A DNA stretch of 11,502 bases from Acetobacteraceae bacterium (GTDB lineage: Bacteria; Pseudomonadota; Alphaproteobacteria; Acetobacterales; Acetobacteraceae): positions 185 through 11,686 of the forward strand of contig PKWQ01000403.1 in NCBI GenBank assembly GCA_003133265.1. Direction: 5' to 3'. Position 1 is the first letter of the stretch, and every line of letters starts with the position of its first letter. Positions 1 through 7,035 of this stretch are shown in pieces. Both the position numbers and the translations under genes were made by a program. Under the pieces are notes generated by a model that was given only the letters and a program-made list of their open reading frames with translations, was not told the DNA's origin and did not search any database.

Positions 1-1
1 G

Positions 2-280
2 ATGCAGGGCCGGCTGCTGTATGAGAACGACGAGCAGATCGCCCGCGCCCGCTCCATGGGCATCGCCGATCCCGATCAGAAATACATCGTCACCGAGATG
101 GCCAGGGGCGATGTGATGTTCGCCGCGACCGGCGTTACCTCCGGCGCGACGCTGCGCGGAGTGAAGCGATTCGGCCACGGCGCGGTCACCCACTCCATCG
201 TGATGCGCAGCAAGTCCGGCACGGTGCGCTTCATCGAGGGCCATCATAACTTCGCCACCAAGACCTGGACCCCCAACTGA
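2..280 (+). CDS. glpX: Class II fructose-1,6-bisphosphatase GlpX, C-terminal part (5' truncated by window)
   Basis: This is the last 92 codons of a GlpX-type fructose-1,6-bisphosphatase, the cytoplasmic gluconeogenic enzyme that hydrolyses fructose-1,6-bisphosphate to fructose-6-phosphate (some alphaproteobacterial homologues also take sedoheptulose-1,7-bisphosphate). The visible part carries the family's C-terminal block: RGDVMFAATGVTSG, then LRGVKRFG and a TVRFIEGHH segment near the end. The frame is open to the left edge, so the ATG at position 2 is most likely an internal methionine; the family is about 320 residues long, so roughly 230 residues lie outside. The stop TGA at 278-280 is followed only 5 bases later by the recJ start, which suggests co-transcription and translational coupling. 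Identification is from recognised family motifs. Confidence 0.93.
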   Translation: MQGRLLYENDEQIARARSMGIADPDQKYIVTEMARGDVMFAATGVTSGATLRGVKRFGHGAVTHSIVMRSKSGTVRFIEGHHNFATKTWTPN

Positions 281-285
281 GCGGC

Positions 286-2046
286 GTGGTTCTGGACGTC
301 GGCCGCAGCCTGAGCGGCCGGCGCTGGGTCTGGCGTACCGGCGAGGACCGGGTTGGGCTCGGCATCGCCCAGCGCCTCGGCGTGCCGGAGATCGTCGGCC
401 GGCTGCTGGCCGCGCGCGGCGTCGGGATCGAGGCGGCGGCGGATTTTCTCGACCCGACGCTGCGCGCGCTGCTGCCCGATCCGTCGATGCTCGTTGACAT
501 GGACGCCGCCGCCGAGCGCATCGCATATGCGGTCCGCACCGGTGAGACGGTGGCGGTGTTCGGCGACTACGACGTGGATGGCGCGGCCAGCGGCGCGCTG
601 CTGATCGGCCTGCTGCGCGGCCTGGGCTGCGAGGTGCTGCACTACGTCCCCGACCGCCTGACCGAGGGCTACGGCCCGAACGCCCCGGCGTTGCGCGCTT
701 TGGTGGCGCGTGGGGCGCGGCTGATCGTCTGCGTCGATTGCGGCACCGCCGCCGCCGAGGCGCTCGCCGCGGTGGCCGGCCAGGCCGATATCGTGGTGCT
801 GGATCACCATAAGGCCGAGGGCCCGCCGCCGTCGATCGTCGCCACGGTCAATCCGAACCGGCTGGACGACCGCTCCGGCATGACCATGCTGTGCGCCGCC
901 GCCGTGGCCTTCCTGACGGCGGTTGCCACGATCCGGGTGCTGCGTCGCCAGGGATTCTTCCAGGGCCGCGCCGAGCCGGACCTGCTGGGGCTGCTGGACC
1001 TCGTGGCGCTGGCCACGGTGTGCGACGTGATGCCGCTGACCGGCCTGAACCGCGCCCTGGTCGCCCAGGGCCTGAAAGTGATGGCCCGCCGCGCCCGGCC
1101 GGGGATTGCCGCACTGCTCGACGTGGCGCAGGTCCGCGATCGTCCCACCGCCTTTACCTGCGGCTTCGCGCTGGGTCCGCGCATCAACGCCGCCGGACGG
1201 ATCAGCGAGGCCGATCTCGGCGTCCGCCTGCTGCTGTGCCAGGACGAGCTGGAAGCCCGCGGCCTCGCCGCGACCCTGGACGCGGTGAACCGCCAGCGCC
1301 AGGAGGTGGAGGCCTCGATGCTGGACGCCGCCATGCGCGAGGCCGAGGCCCAGAGCGAGGCCGGTAACTCGGCGCTGCTGATCAGTGGCGCGGACTGGCA
1401 TCCGGGCGTCGTCGGCATCGTCGCCGGGCGGATCAAGGAGCGCTTCAATCGCCCGGCTTGTGTCGCGGCGATCGCCGACGGCATGGCGAAGGGGTCCGGC
1501 CGCTCGGTCGTCGGGCTCGACCTCGGCGGCGCGGTGATCGCGGCGCGTCAGGCCGGCATCCTGCGCACCGGCGGCGGCCATGCGATGGCGGCCGGCTTTT
1601 CGCTGGATGCATCGCGCCTGCCGGATTTCCATGCCTTCCTGAACCAGCGCCTGGCCGCCGCGTCCGAGCTGCCCGCCGCCGCCGACCTGGCGGTGGAGGC
1701 CGCGCTCGCGGTGCCGGGCGCGACGACGGAGCTTGCCCGGCAATTGCAGCGCCTGGCCCCGTTCGGCAACGGCAACGACGAACCGGTGTTCGTCCTGCAA
1801 CGGGTCCGCGTGGTGCGTGCCGACCGCATCGGGCGCGAAGGCGCGACGATCCGCGCCTATGTGGAAGGCGAGGGCGGCGGGCCACGGCTGAAGGCGATGC
1901 TGTTTCGCGCCCGCGAGGGTGCGCTGGCCGATGCGCTGCTGGGTCGGACGGGGACGGCGCTGCATCTGGCCGGGCATCTGCGCGCCGAGGAGTGGAACGG
2001 TTCGGTGACCGCCGGCTTCATCATCTCCGACGCCGCGCCGGCTTGA
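286..2046 (+). CDS. recJ: Single-stranded-DNA-specific 5'-3' exonuclease RecJ
   Basis: A complete 586-residue RecJ (E. coli RecJ is 577). RecJ degrades single-stranded DNA 5' to 3' in RecF-pathway recombination, mismatch repair and base excision repair, using manganese or magnesium. Visible in order: DHH-family motif I VFGDYDVDG (about residues 91-99), the DHH signature LDHHKAEGP (172-180), ATVCDVMPLTGLNR (about 243-256), GPRINAAGR (297-305), WHPGVVGIVAGR (371-382) and the DHHA1 block GGGHAMAAGFSL (429-440), then the C-terminal OB-fold region. All catalytic Asp and His residues of the DHH core are present. The start is GTG at 286, chosen because the next in-frame methionines lie inside conserved sequence and the N-terminal SLSGRRW block is typical of alphaproteobacterial RecJ. 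No strong Shine-Dalgarno is seen, consistent with coupling to glpX. It converges on dctM, 46 bases downstream. Confidence 0.96.
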   Translation: MVLDVGRSLSGRRWVWRTGEDRVGLGIAQRLGVPEIVGRLLAARGVGIEAAADFLDPTLRALLPDPSMLVDMDAAAERIAYAVRTGETVAVFGDYDVDGAASGALLIGLLRGLGCEVLHYVPDRLTEGYGPNAPALRALVARGARLIVCVDCGTAAAEALAAVAGQADIVVLDHHKAEGPPPSIVATVNPNRLDDRSGMTMLCAAAVAFLTAVATIRVLRRQGFFQGRAEPDLLGLLDLVALATVCDVMPLTGLNRALVAQGLKVMARRARPGIAALLDVAQVRDRPTAFTCGFALGPRINAAGRISEADLGVRLLLCQDELEARGLAATLDAVNRQRQEVEASMLDAAMREAEAQSEAGNSALLISGADWHPGVVGIVAGRIKERFNRPACVAAIADGMAKGSGRSVVGLDLGGAVIAARQAGILRTGGGHAMAAGFSLDASRLPDFHAFLNQRLAAASELPAAADLAVEAALAVPGATTELARQLQRLAPFGNGNDEPVFVLQRVRVVRADRIGREGATIRAYVEGEGGGPRLKAMLFRAREGALADALLGRTGTALHLAGHLRAEEWNGSVTAGFIISDAAPA

Positions 2047-2092
2047 GGGGGCGAAGCCTGGGCGTCGCGGCGGCGGTTACACCCTATCGGCG

Positions 2093-3430
2093 TCAGGGGC
2101 AGATATAGCCGGTGCCGCCGGGCGCGTGAAAGCAGCCGACCGATTCCGGGAACATCTGCTTGGGCAGCCACAGCACGACGTTCGGATAGAAGATGGTGAA
2201 GGCGATGGTGGCGAAGAAGATGACGTAGATCGATAGCGATGCGCGCAGGGCCGCCGAAAACCGCGCCCCGATGAACTTGGATGCCATCAACAGGGCCAGC
2301 CCATAGGGCGGCGTGATCAGCCCGAAGGCCAGCGTCACGATCAGGACCACGCCCATATGCACGCTGTTGATCGAGGCGGCGTCGGTCAACTGGGTGACCA
2401 CCGGCATGAAGATGATGATCGCCGGCACCGGCTCGATGAAGTCGCCGACGATGACGAACACCAGCACCAGCGCGAACATGATCATATGCGCGTCGGTACC
2501 GGCGAACTGCTCGATCCAGCCCGCCACCACGATCGGGCCGCGTAGATAGGCCAGCAGCCAGCCGAACGCCGAGGCCGCCGCGATGGTGATCATCGGCAGC
2601 GAGTAGATCAGCCCCGCCAGCACGAAGTCGCGCGGCACCTGGCGCAGATGTCGGGGGTTCAGGAACGGGATGACCACGAACAGGATGTAGACGATGGCGA
2701 TCACCCCGGCCTCGGTCGGGGTGAACCAGCCGCTCATGATGCCGCCGAGCAGGATCATCGGGATCATCATCGGCAGCGCGGCGGCGCGCGAGGCGCCCAG
2801 CAGGATGCCGAAGCTGGCGCGCGGGCGGCGCAATCCGGTGGGGCCGAAGAAGTAGCAGTAGATCATCAGCCCCAGCCCGATCATCAGCCCCGGCACGATC
2901 CCGGCGAGAAACAGCCCGGCAATCGAGACGTTGCCGATCGCGCCGTAGACGACTGCCATGATGCTGGGCGGTACCAGGGCGGCGATGGTGGACGCGGCGG
3001 CGATCAACGCGGCGACGAAGGCCGGCGAATAGCCTTCGCGCGCCATCGGCCCCGCCATGGTGCGGCTGAGCACCGCGACGTCGGCCGAAGACGAGCCGGA
3101 CATGCCGGAGAAGAACATGCTGAACACGGTGGTGACCTGCGCCAGCCCGCCGCGGACATGCCCGACCAGCGCCTGCGACAGCTCGGCGATGCGGATTACC
3201 ACGTTGGCGGAAGTCATCAGCTCGCCGACCAGCAGGAAGAACGGGATCGCCATCAGCGCTTCGGAATCGATGCCGTTGAACAACTGGCCGATGATCGATT
3301 GCAGCGTGATCGGCGTAAACAGGGTGCCGACCAGGGAGCCGGCGATCAGCGCGAACGCGACTGGCACGCCGAGATAGCCCAGCGTCAGGAACAGAATGGT
3401 CATGATGGCCAGGATCAGGCTGTTGGCCAT
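2093..3430 (-). CDS. dctM: TRAP transporter large permease subunit (DctM family)
   Basis: A complete 445-residue protein and the last gene of the TRAP set. DctM is the roughly 12-helix inner-membrane subunit that carries the sodium-driven transport path of tripartite ATP-independent periplasmic transporters, which take up carboxylic acids delivered by the binding protein DctP. Hydrophobic segments run throughout. Recognisable family blocks include GYLGVPVAFALIAGSLVG near the N terminus, FFSGMSGSSSADVAVLSR at about 109-126, PPSIMAVVYG, GWFTPTEAGVIAIVY, and LAFGLITPPYGLALL near the C terminus. It begins with ATG at 3430, three bases after the dctQ stop, and a possible ribosome site (AAGGGAA on the minus strand, near 3440-3446) lies inside the dctQ end. 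The gene is intact although the binding-protein gene upstream carries a stop codon. Confidence 0.95.
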   Translation of the reverse strand: MANSLILAIMTILFLTLGYLGVPVAFALIAGSLVGTLFTPITLQSIIGQLFNGIDSEALMAIPFFLLVGELMTSANVVIRIAELSQALVGHVRGGLAQVTTVFSMFFSGMSGSSSADVAVLSRTMAGPMAREGYSPAFVAALIAAASTIAALVPPSIMAVVYGAIGNVSIAGLFLAGIVPGLMIGLGLMIYCYFFGPTGLRRPRASFGILLGASRAAALPMMIPMILLGGIMSGWFTPTEAGVIAIVYILFVVIPFLNPRHLRQVPRDFVLAGLIYSLPMITIAAASAFGWLLAYLRGPIVVAGWIEQFAGTDAHMIMFALVLVFVIVGDFIEPVPAIIIFMPVVTQLTDAASINSVHMGVVLIVTLAFGLITPPYGLALLMASKFIGARFSAALRASLSIYVIFFATIAFTIFYPNVVLWLPKQMFPESVGCFHAPGGTGYICP

Positions 3431-3433
3431 CGT

Positions 3434-3982
3434 CTAGATGTTCCCTTGCGGCGCGGCGGCGGTGGTCTGCCCGGCGAAACCGTTGCGCAGGCCATTGACG
3501 ATCTGCTCCAGGCTGAACAAGGCGACCAGCGCGCCCGCGACCGGGATCGGTGCGTACAGATATGCGATCGGCAGCATCGAGGGCATACGGAAGCTGCCGA
3601 AACCGGTGAGGAAATTCTCCCAGCCGAACACCACCATGGCGAGACCGACCAGCAGCACCACGGCGCGGTTGAACACCTCGAACACGTCCCGGATGCGGCC
3701 GCTCATCGCCTCGGTTACCGCGGAGAGATACAGATGATCGGCGCGCCGCGTGGCGACCGCGGTACCGACGAACACGCCGTAGGTAAAGAAGGTGGACGTC
3801 ACCTCCTGCAGCCATAGCCAGGGATGGCCGATCTGGCGGGTCACCACGTCCAGGAACACCGAGATGGTGAACCCGGCCAGGCAGAGCCCGCACAACAGCA
3901 TCAGGATGTGCTCCAGCCGGTCGAACGCGCGCCATTTCAGATGGCGGTCGGTTTGCAGCACGATCTCTGTATTGGCGGTCAT
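3434..3982 (-). CDS. dctQ: TRAP transporter small permease subunit (DctQ family)
   Basis: A 182-residue protein with four hydrophobic segments, the size and topology of DctQ, the small membrane subunit that associates with DctM and is needed for TRAP transport. Visible blocks: a short hydrophilic N terminus, the first helix MLLCGLCLAGFTISVFLDVV, the conserved WLWLQEVTSTFFTYGVFVGTA block around residues 58-78 with the charged RRADHLYLSAV after it, a third helix NRAVVLLVGLAMVVFGW, and a fourth near the C terminus. The frame is open much further upstream (to 4303), but that stretch is arginine-rich and overlaps the 3' end of dctP. ATG 3982 fits the family N terminus and leaves a normal 65-base gap after dctP. 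The order dctP-dctQ-dctM is standard. The Shine-Dalgarno match is weak. Confidence 0.91.
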   Translation of the reverse strand: MTANTEIVLQTDRHLKWRAFDRLEHILMLLCGLCLAGFTISVFLDVVTRQIGHPWLWLQEVTSTFFTYGVFVGTAVATRRADHLYLSAVTEAMSGRIRDVFEVFNRAVVLLVGLAMVVFGWENFLTGFGSFRMPSMLPIAYLYAPIPVAGALVALFSLEQIVNGLRNGFAGQTTAAAPQGNI

Positions 3983-4018
3983 GCGATCATCCGATGTGCC
4001 GGCCGCAAATGAAGGCGC

Positions 4019-4034
4019 CCGGCGCGGAGGCCGG
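4019..4034 (-). other. Short GC-rich hairpin between dctP and dctQ
   Basis: The sequence shows a 5-bp perfect inverted repeat (CCGGC / GCCGG, 6-base loop), which gains one G-U pair in the minus-strand RNA. It lies in the 65-base gap after the dctP stop and before the dctQ start, with no T-run after it, so it is not a simple intrinsic terminator. In binding-protein operons, intercistronic hairpins of this kind can protect the upstream message. That role is inference, and in DNA this GC-rich a stem this short may be chance. Confidence 0.3.
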
Positions 4035-4047
4035 ACTACGCCGACGG

Positions 4048-5049
4048 TTACTGGATCGAGCGGCAGATTTGCAGGATCTTCATCGCATGCGGGCCGAGAC
4101 CGGCGGCAATCTGGTCCTGCAGCGGGGTGGCGATCTTGATGAAGCCGGCTTTGTCCACGTCGGCGACGAACTTCACGCCCATCTTCTCCAGCTTGGCGCG
4201 CGAGGCGTGGTCCAGTGCGATGGCCTTCGCCGGCTCGGTCTTCGCCACCTCGTCGGCGGCCGCCTGCACCCAGCCCTTCTGCTCGGCGCTCAGGCTGCTC
4301 CACAGCTTGTCGCTGATCCAGATCACGCTGTTGTTCGCCTCATGCTCGGTCATCGACATGACCGGCGCGACCTCGTAGTGCTTGTTGCTGTCGTAGACGT
4401 TGATGCCGTTCTCGGCCACGTCCATGACGCCGGTCTGCAACGAGGTATAGACGCTGCCGAACGGCATATGCACGGTCTGCGCGCCGTAGGCGGGGAACAT
4501 GGTGTCCTCGGTGGGTGTCGCCTGCACGCGGACCTTGAGGCCCTTCATTTCGGCGACGTTGTGGATCTCCTTCTTGCTGTACATGTCGCGCAGGCCGAGC
4601 ATCGCCAGCGCCAGCACATGCCCGTCCTTCACCGCGGCCTCGAACATCTCCGTCACCGCGGCGATCAGCCTGGGATCGGCGATGGCGTGTTCCAGTTGCT
4701 CCTCCGAGCGGAAGATGTAGTGGATCGACAGCACGCCGGACTCTGGCGCGACGGTGGCGGCGTTGGCGGTGGAGCTGATCATGAAGTCGATGTCGCCGGT
4801 GCGGATCTTCTGCAGCATCTGCGGCTCCTGGCCGAGCTGCGCGCCGGGGAACTGGTCGATGACCATGCTGCCCTTGCTGAGCTCCGACAGCTTGGCGTTG
4901 AAGGTGTCGCCGACGATGCCTTAGTCGGTGGTGTGCGGCTGGTCGTAGCCGAAGGTGTAGTGATGCACATCCGCGGCGTTCGCGCCGCCGGACGCGATCA
5001 GCGCGCCGAGGCCAAGGCACAGAGAGACGGACCGGAACCAGTCGAACAT
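4048..5049 (-). pseudogene. dctP: TRAP transporter substrate-binding protein (DctP family), interrupted by an in-frame stop at codon 43
   Basis: The frame from ATG 5049 to the TAA at 4048-4050 spans 334 codons, the normal DctP length of about 330 residues, but codon 43 (4921-4923) is TAA. Before it lie a secretion signal (hydrophobic core LCLGLGALIASGG, probable cleavage after ANA or NAA near residues 25-26) and the mature N terminus YTFGYDQPHTTD. Immediately after it, in the same frame, the family sequence continues as GIVGDTFNAKLSELSKG, MVIDQFPGAQLGQEPQM and GLKVRVQATP (Arg near codon 174 would bind the substrate carboxylate). Relatives usually have an aromatic residue, often Tyr, at this place, so one base change from TAC or TAT explains the stop. 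DctP captures the solute in the periplasm. The next ATG (4866) would make a protein without a signal peptide. A base-call error is the main alternative to a true nonsense mutation. Confidence 0.88.
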
Positions 5050-5173
5050 TGGACATTCCCCGCGATTTGCGCCGCCATTGATGGGCCGGGGCGCTTGATA
5101 GCGGTAGCATAACTATGTGTGGGGCGGACGTCCATCGTGGCGTTGCTGTAACATTGGATCGTCCGCACGCGGC
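5050..5173 (-). promoter_or_regulatory. Gap between the dehydrogenase gene and dctP, with dctP ribosome site and a long hairpin
   Basis: This 124-base gap on the minus-strand transcript holds a purine-rich ribosome site GGGGAAT just before the dctP ATG. It also holds a strong inverted repeat at 5124-5166: GCGGACG then TCCA on one arm, TGGA then CGTCCGC on the other, giving 11 paired bases with one bulged base and a 20-base loop. The stem begins 7 bases past the dehydrogenase stop. There is no T-run after it, so a Rho-independent terminator is not supported. A transcript-stabilising or attenuating hairpin, or a binding site, is possible. No convincing -35/-10 pair was found. Confidence 0.45.
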
Positions 5174-6142
5174 CTATCTCAGCTCGGGAATGACCCAGAG
5201 CGGCTTGTCGCCGCGTGCCATGCGCTGGACATTGTCGAAGCCGTTGCGAAAGCGCGAGTACTGGTTTTCCCACGTTGGGCCGGCAAAGTGCGGCGTGACG
5301 ATCACGTTCTCCAGGCTGAACAGCGGATTATTGGACATCGGCGGTTCCTGGTCGAACACATCGATCCCGGCGCCGGCGATGGTGCCGTTGCTCAGCGCAT
5401 CGATCAGGTCCGGCTCGTTCACCACCGGGCCGCGGCAGGTGTTGATCAGATAGGCGGAGGGCTTCATCAGCGCGAACTGCGCGGCACCCATCATGTGCCG
5501 CGTCAGCGGGGTCAGCGGCACATGCAGCGTAACGATGTCGGAGGTCCGCAGCAACTCGTCGAACATCCGGTAGCGCACACCGTGCCCGTCGGCGATGTCC
5601 TCGGTCAGCCGCGCGGTGTCGAAATAATGCACAATGAGGCCGAAGGCGCGCGCCATGTGGGCGACCTTCTTGCCGATATTGCCGAAGCCGATGATGCCCA
5701 GCGTCCGGCCGTACATTTCATACAGCCGCACGCTGGCGACATCGTTGCCCTGCCAGCGGCCGGACGAGGTCATCGAGTGTTGCCAGGTTAGCCGGCGGCA
5801 GCACGCCAGCATCAGCATGACCGCGTGCTCGGCCACCGCGATGGCGTTGGCGCCGCCGTTGTTGCAGACCGGCACCCCGGCGCGGCGTGCCGCTTCGATG
5901 TCCACGGTGTCGTAACCGGCGGAGAGCAGTTGCACCAGCCGGAGCCTGGGGGCGGCTTTGTAGAAGGCGTCGTCCATCGTCACCTCGCCGAGGCTGACCA
6001 GGTATTCGGCGTCCGACAACGCGGCGTTGAACTCCGGGCTGTCGGCGCTGATGGTAACCATGTCGATGCCGGGCGGGGCGAGTTCGCGGGCGACGTCCAG
6101 CGCACTGAGCGGGTGGTCGGTCACAATCATCTTCGGCGCCAC
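5174..6142 (-). CDS. D-isomer-specific 2-hydroxyacid dehydrogenase family protein
   Basis: A complete 322-residue cytoplasmic oxidoreductase of the D-2-hydroxyacid dehydrogenase family, which interconverts 2-hydroxy and 2-keto acids with NAD(P)H. It shows the Rossmann motif GFGNIG (152-157), an acidic residue at the end of the second strand (D175 in HYFDTAR, favouring NAD over NADP), and the catalytic triad Arg237 (NTCRGP), Glu266 (FDQEPP) and His285 (TPHFAG). Length matches the family. The start is GTG 6142: a good Shine-Dalgarno AAAGGAG (6150-6156) lies 7 bases before it but 19 bases before the alternative ATG at 6130. It sits between the broken MFS gene and dctP on the same strand, so it probably acts on the acid those carriers imported. 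The specific substrate (glyoxylate, hydroxypyruvate, phosphoglycerate-like or other) cannot be told. Confidence 0.92.
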   Translation of the reverse strand: MAPKMIVTDHPLSALDVARELAPPGIDMVTISADSPEFNAALSDAEYLVSLGEVTMDDAFYKAAPRLRLVQLLSAGYDTVDIEAARRAGVPVCNNGGANAIAVAEHAVMLMLACCRRLTWQHSMTSSGRWQGNDVASVRLYEMYGRTLGIIGFGNIGKKVAHMARAFGLIVHYFDTARLTEDIADGHGVRYRMFDELLRTSDIVTLHVPLTPLTRHMMGAAQFALMKPSAYLINTCRGPVVNEPDLIDALSNGTIAGAGIDVFDQEPPMSNNPLFSLENVIVTPHFAGPTWENQYSRFRNGFDNVQRMARGDKPLWVIPELR

Positions 6143-6149
6143 TGGTCTT

Positions 6150-6156
6150 CTCCTTT
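6150..6156 (-). promoter_or_regulatory. Ribosome binding site deciding the GTG start of the dehydrogenase
   Basis: The minus strand reads AAAGGAG here. It lies 7 bases upstream of GTG 6142 and 19 bases upstream of ATG 6130, which favours the GTG as the start. Confidence 0.7.
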
Positions 6157-6160
6157 ACGT

Positions 6161-6217
6161 TTCCCGGGAATAGAGGAGCGGAGACAAGGCACCCAGAACC
6201 CAGCCTCCGCAGTCTCC
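6161..6217. other. Palindrome and nested inverted repeat upstream of the dehydrogenase
   Basis: In the 104-base gap between the MFS remnant and the dehydrogenase there is a perfect 10-bp palindrome TTCCCGGGAA (6161-6170). Beside it is a nested inverted repeat: GGAGAC (6180-6185) pairs with GTCTCC (6212-6217), and AGGC (6187-6190) pairs with GCCT (6203-6206). The sequence shows these matches directly. Whether they are a protein site, an RNA fold in the dehydrogenase leader, or chance in GC-rich DNA is open. Confidence 0.3.
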
Positions 6218-6246
6218 CCCCTAGCGTGGTTCAGCGCGTCGGTGTT

Positions 6247-6851
6247 TCAGCTCTGGGCGACGGATGGCGCCGGTGAGCGCTCCAGCCCCGCGTCGTGATG
6301 CAACGACAGCACCACGACCATCGCCACCAAGGCGAGAGCGGCGATGAGCAGCAGTCCGCCGGCGAAGCTGCCGGTGGCATCCTTGATCGCGCCCATCGCA
6401 TACCCCCCGGCGAAACCAGCGGAGGTACCCAGCGAGTTGATCGCCGCAATCCCCGCCGCCGCCGAGGCGCCGGACAGGAACGCGGTCGGCAGCGTCCAGA
6501 ACACCGGCAGCACCGCGAACATGCCGAACGCGCTGACCGAGAGCGCAACCATCTTCAGCACCGGATCATCCAGCAGCGTGGACGCGGCGATGCCCAGCGC
6601 CGCGCGCCAAACCGCTCCAGAGCCAAATTCGAGGGTACCTCGAACAGAAAATAACTGGCAAAGAAGATGCCCGCGCCAAACCCGAATACCGAGGCCGAGA
6701 ACCCCAGATCCTTGTTCATGGTCAGCGCGGCGAAGCCGATATTCACCCGATCCAGATAGGCAACGAAATAACAGATCATGAGGAACGGAACCAGCCGTGC
6801 TGACACTTTGGCCAGCGTACGGCGTTCCAGATCCGAGGTGGTGCTGTTCAT
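6247..6851 (-). pseudogene. MFS transporter (anion:cation symporter type), internally deleted and frame-broken
   Basis: Two ends of one major facilitator superfamily carrier remain, with the middle missing. The N-terminal 86 codons from ATG 6851 (ribosome site GGGGGAA upstream) give YFVAYLDRVNIGFAAL and SYFLFEVPSNLALERFGARRW, typical of the anion:cation symporter family (glucarate, tartrate and phthalate-type carriers). Straight after ARRW the sequence jumps to the C-terminal part in another frame: LGIAAST, DDPVLKMVALS, VFWTLPTAFLSGASAAAGIAAINS, then the last helices to the TGA at 6247-6249. The join lies at about 6594-6605. Read in the N-terminal frame, translation ends at a TGA at 6555-6557. 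With a usual length near 430 residues, about 228 residues (roughly 680 bp) are missing. The product cannot be a working 12-helix carrier. An assembly collapse is possible but less likely than a real deletion. Confidence 0.87.
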
Positions 6852-6967
6852 TGGACGTATTCCCCCCGCCACAACGGCACTACCATGGGTTATTCCGTCT
6901 CAAGGCGCAACTACCGGGATTGCCGAACAGAGTTAGCTAAGCGTGGCTGCGTCTTCGCCAACCTGCG

Positions 6968-6993
6968 AACCGAATTTGTTACAATATTCGGTT
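6968..6993. repeat. 8-bp inverted repeat with TTGT-T-ACAA core, possible operator
   Basis: Arms AACCGAAT (6968-6975) and ATTCGGTT (6986-6993) are exact reverse complements with a 10-base spacer. The spacer itself carries the odd-centred dyad TTGT-T-ACAA. Such symmetry in a low-GC promoter gap suggests a dimeric transcription-factor site. The regulator family cannot be assigned from this alone. Confidence 0.55.
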
Positions 6994-7012
6994 GTCCGAC
7001 TTATACCCGCTT

Positions 7013-7035
7013 TATCGACGATCGAGTTGTCGATA
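7013..7035. repeat. 7-bp inverted repeat, possible second operator
   Basis: Arms TATCGAC (7013-7019) and GTCGATA (7029-7035) are exact reverse complements separated by 9 bases. It lies 19 bases from the neighbouring 8-bp inverted repeat, with unrelated arm sequence, so if both are protein sites they may belong to different regulators. Confidence 0.4.

Noticed and set aside
244..1977. Long open frame antisense to recJ (about 577 codons)
   Set aside because: It lies fully opposite a gene with clear RecJ motifs. Its translation is rich in Arg, Gln, His and Ala without any known domain, the usual shadow in high-GC DNA.
2047..2092. Terminator between convergent recJ and dctM
   Set aside because: No stem-loop followed by a T-run was found on either strand in the 46 bases.
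1857..3935. Long minus-strand frame overlapping the dctM and dctQ genes in another frame
   Set aside because: Arg-rich translation with no recognisable domain; the TRAP permease reading in the true frames is unmistakable.
3983..4303. N-terminal extension of dctQ to a 289-residue protein
   Set aside because: The extra 107 residues are Arg-rich and overlap the 3' end of dctP in a different frame; the family starts near the methionine at 3982.
4048..4866. A functional shorter DctP starting at the internal ATG 4866
   Set aside because: It would lack the signal peptide and about 60 residues of the first lobe, so it could not work as a periplasmic binding protein; the upstream in-frame sequence is clearly the missing part.
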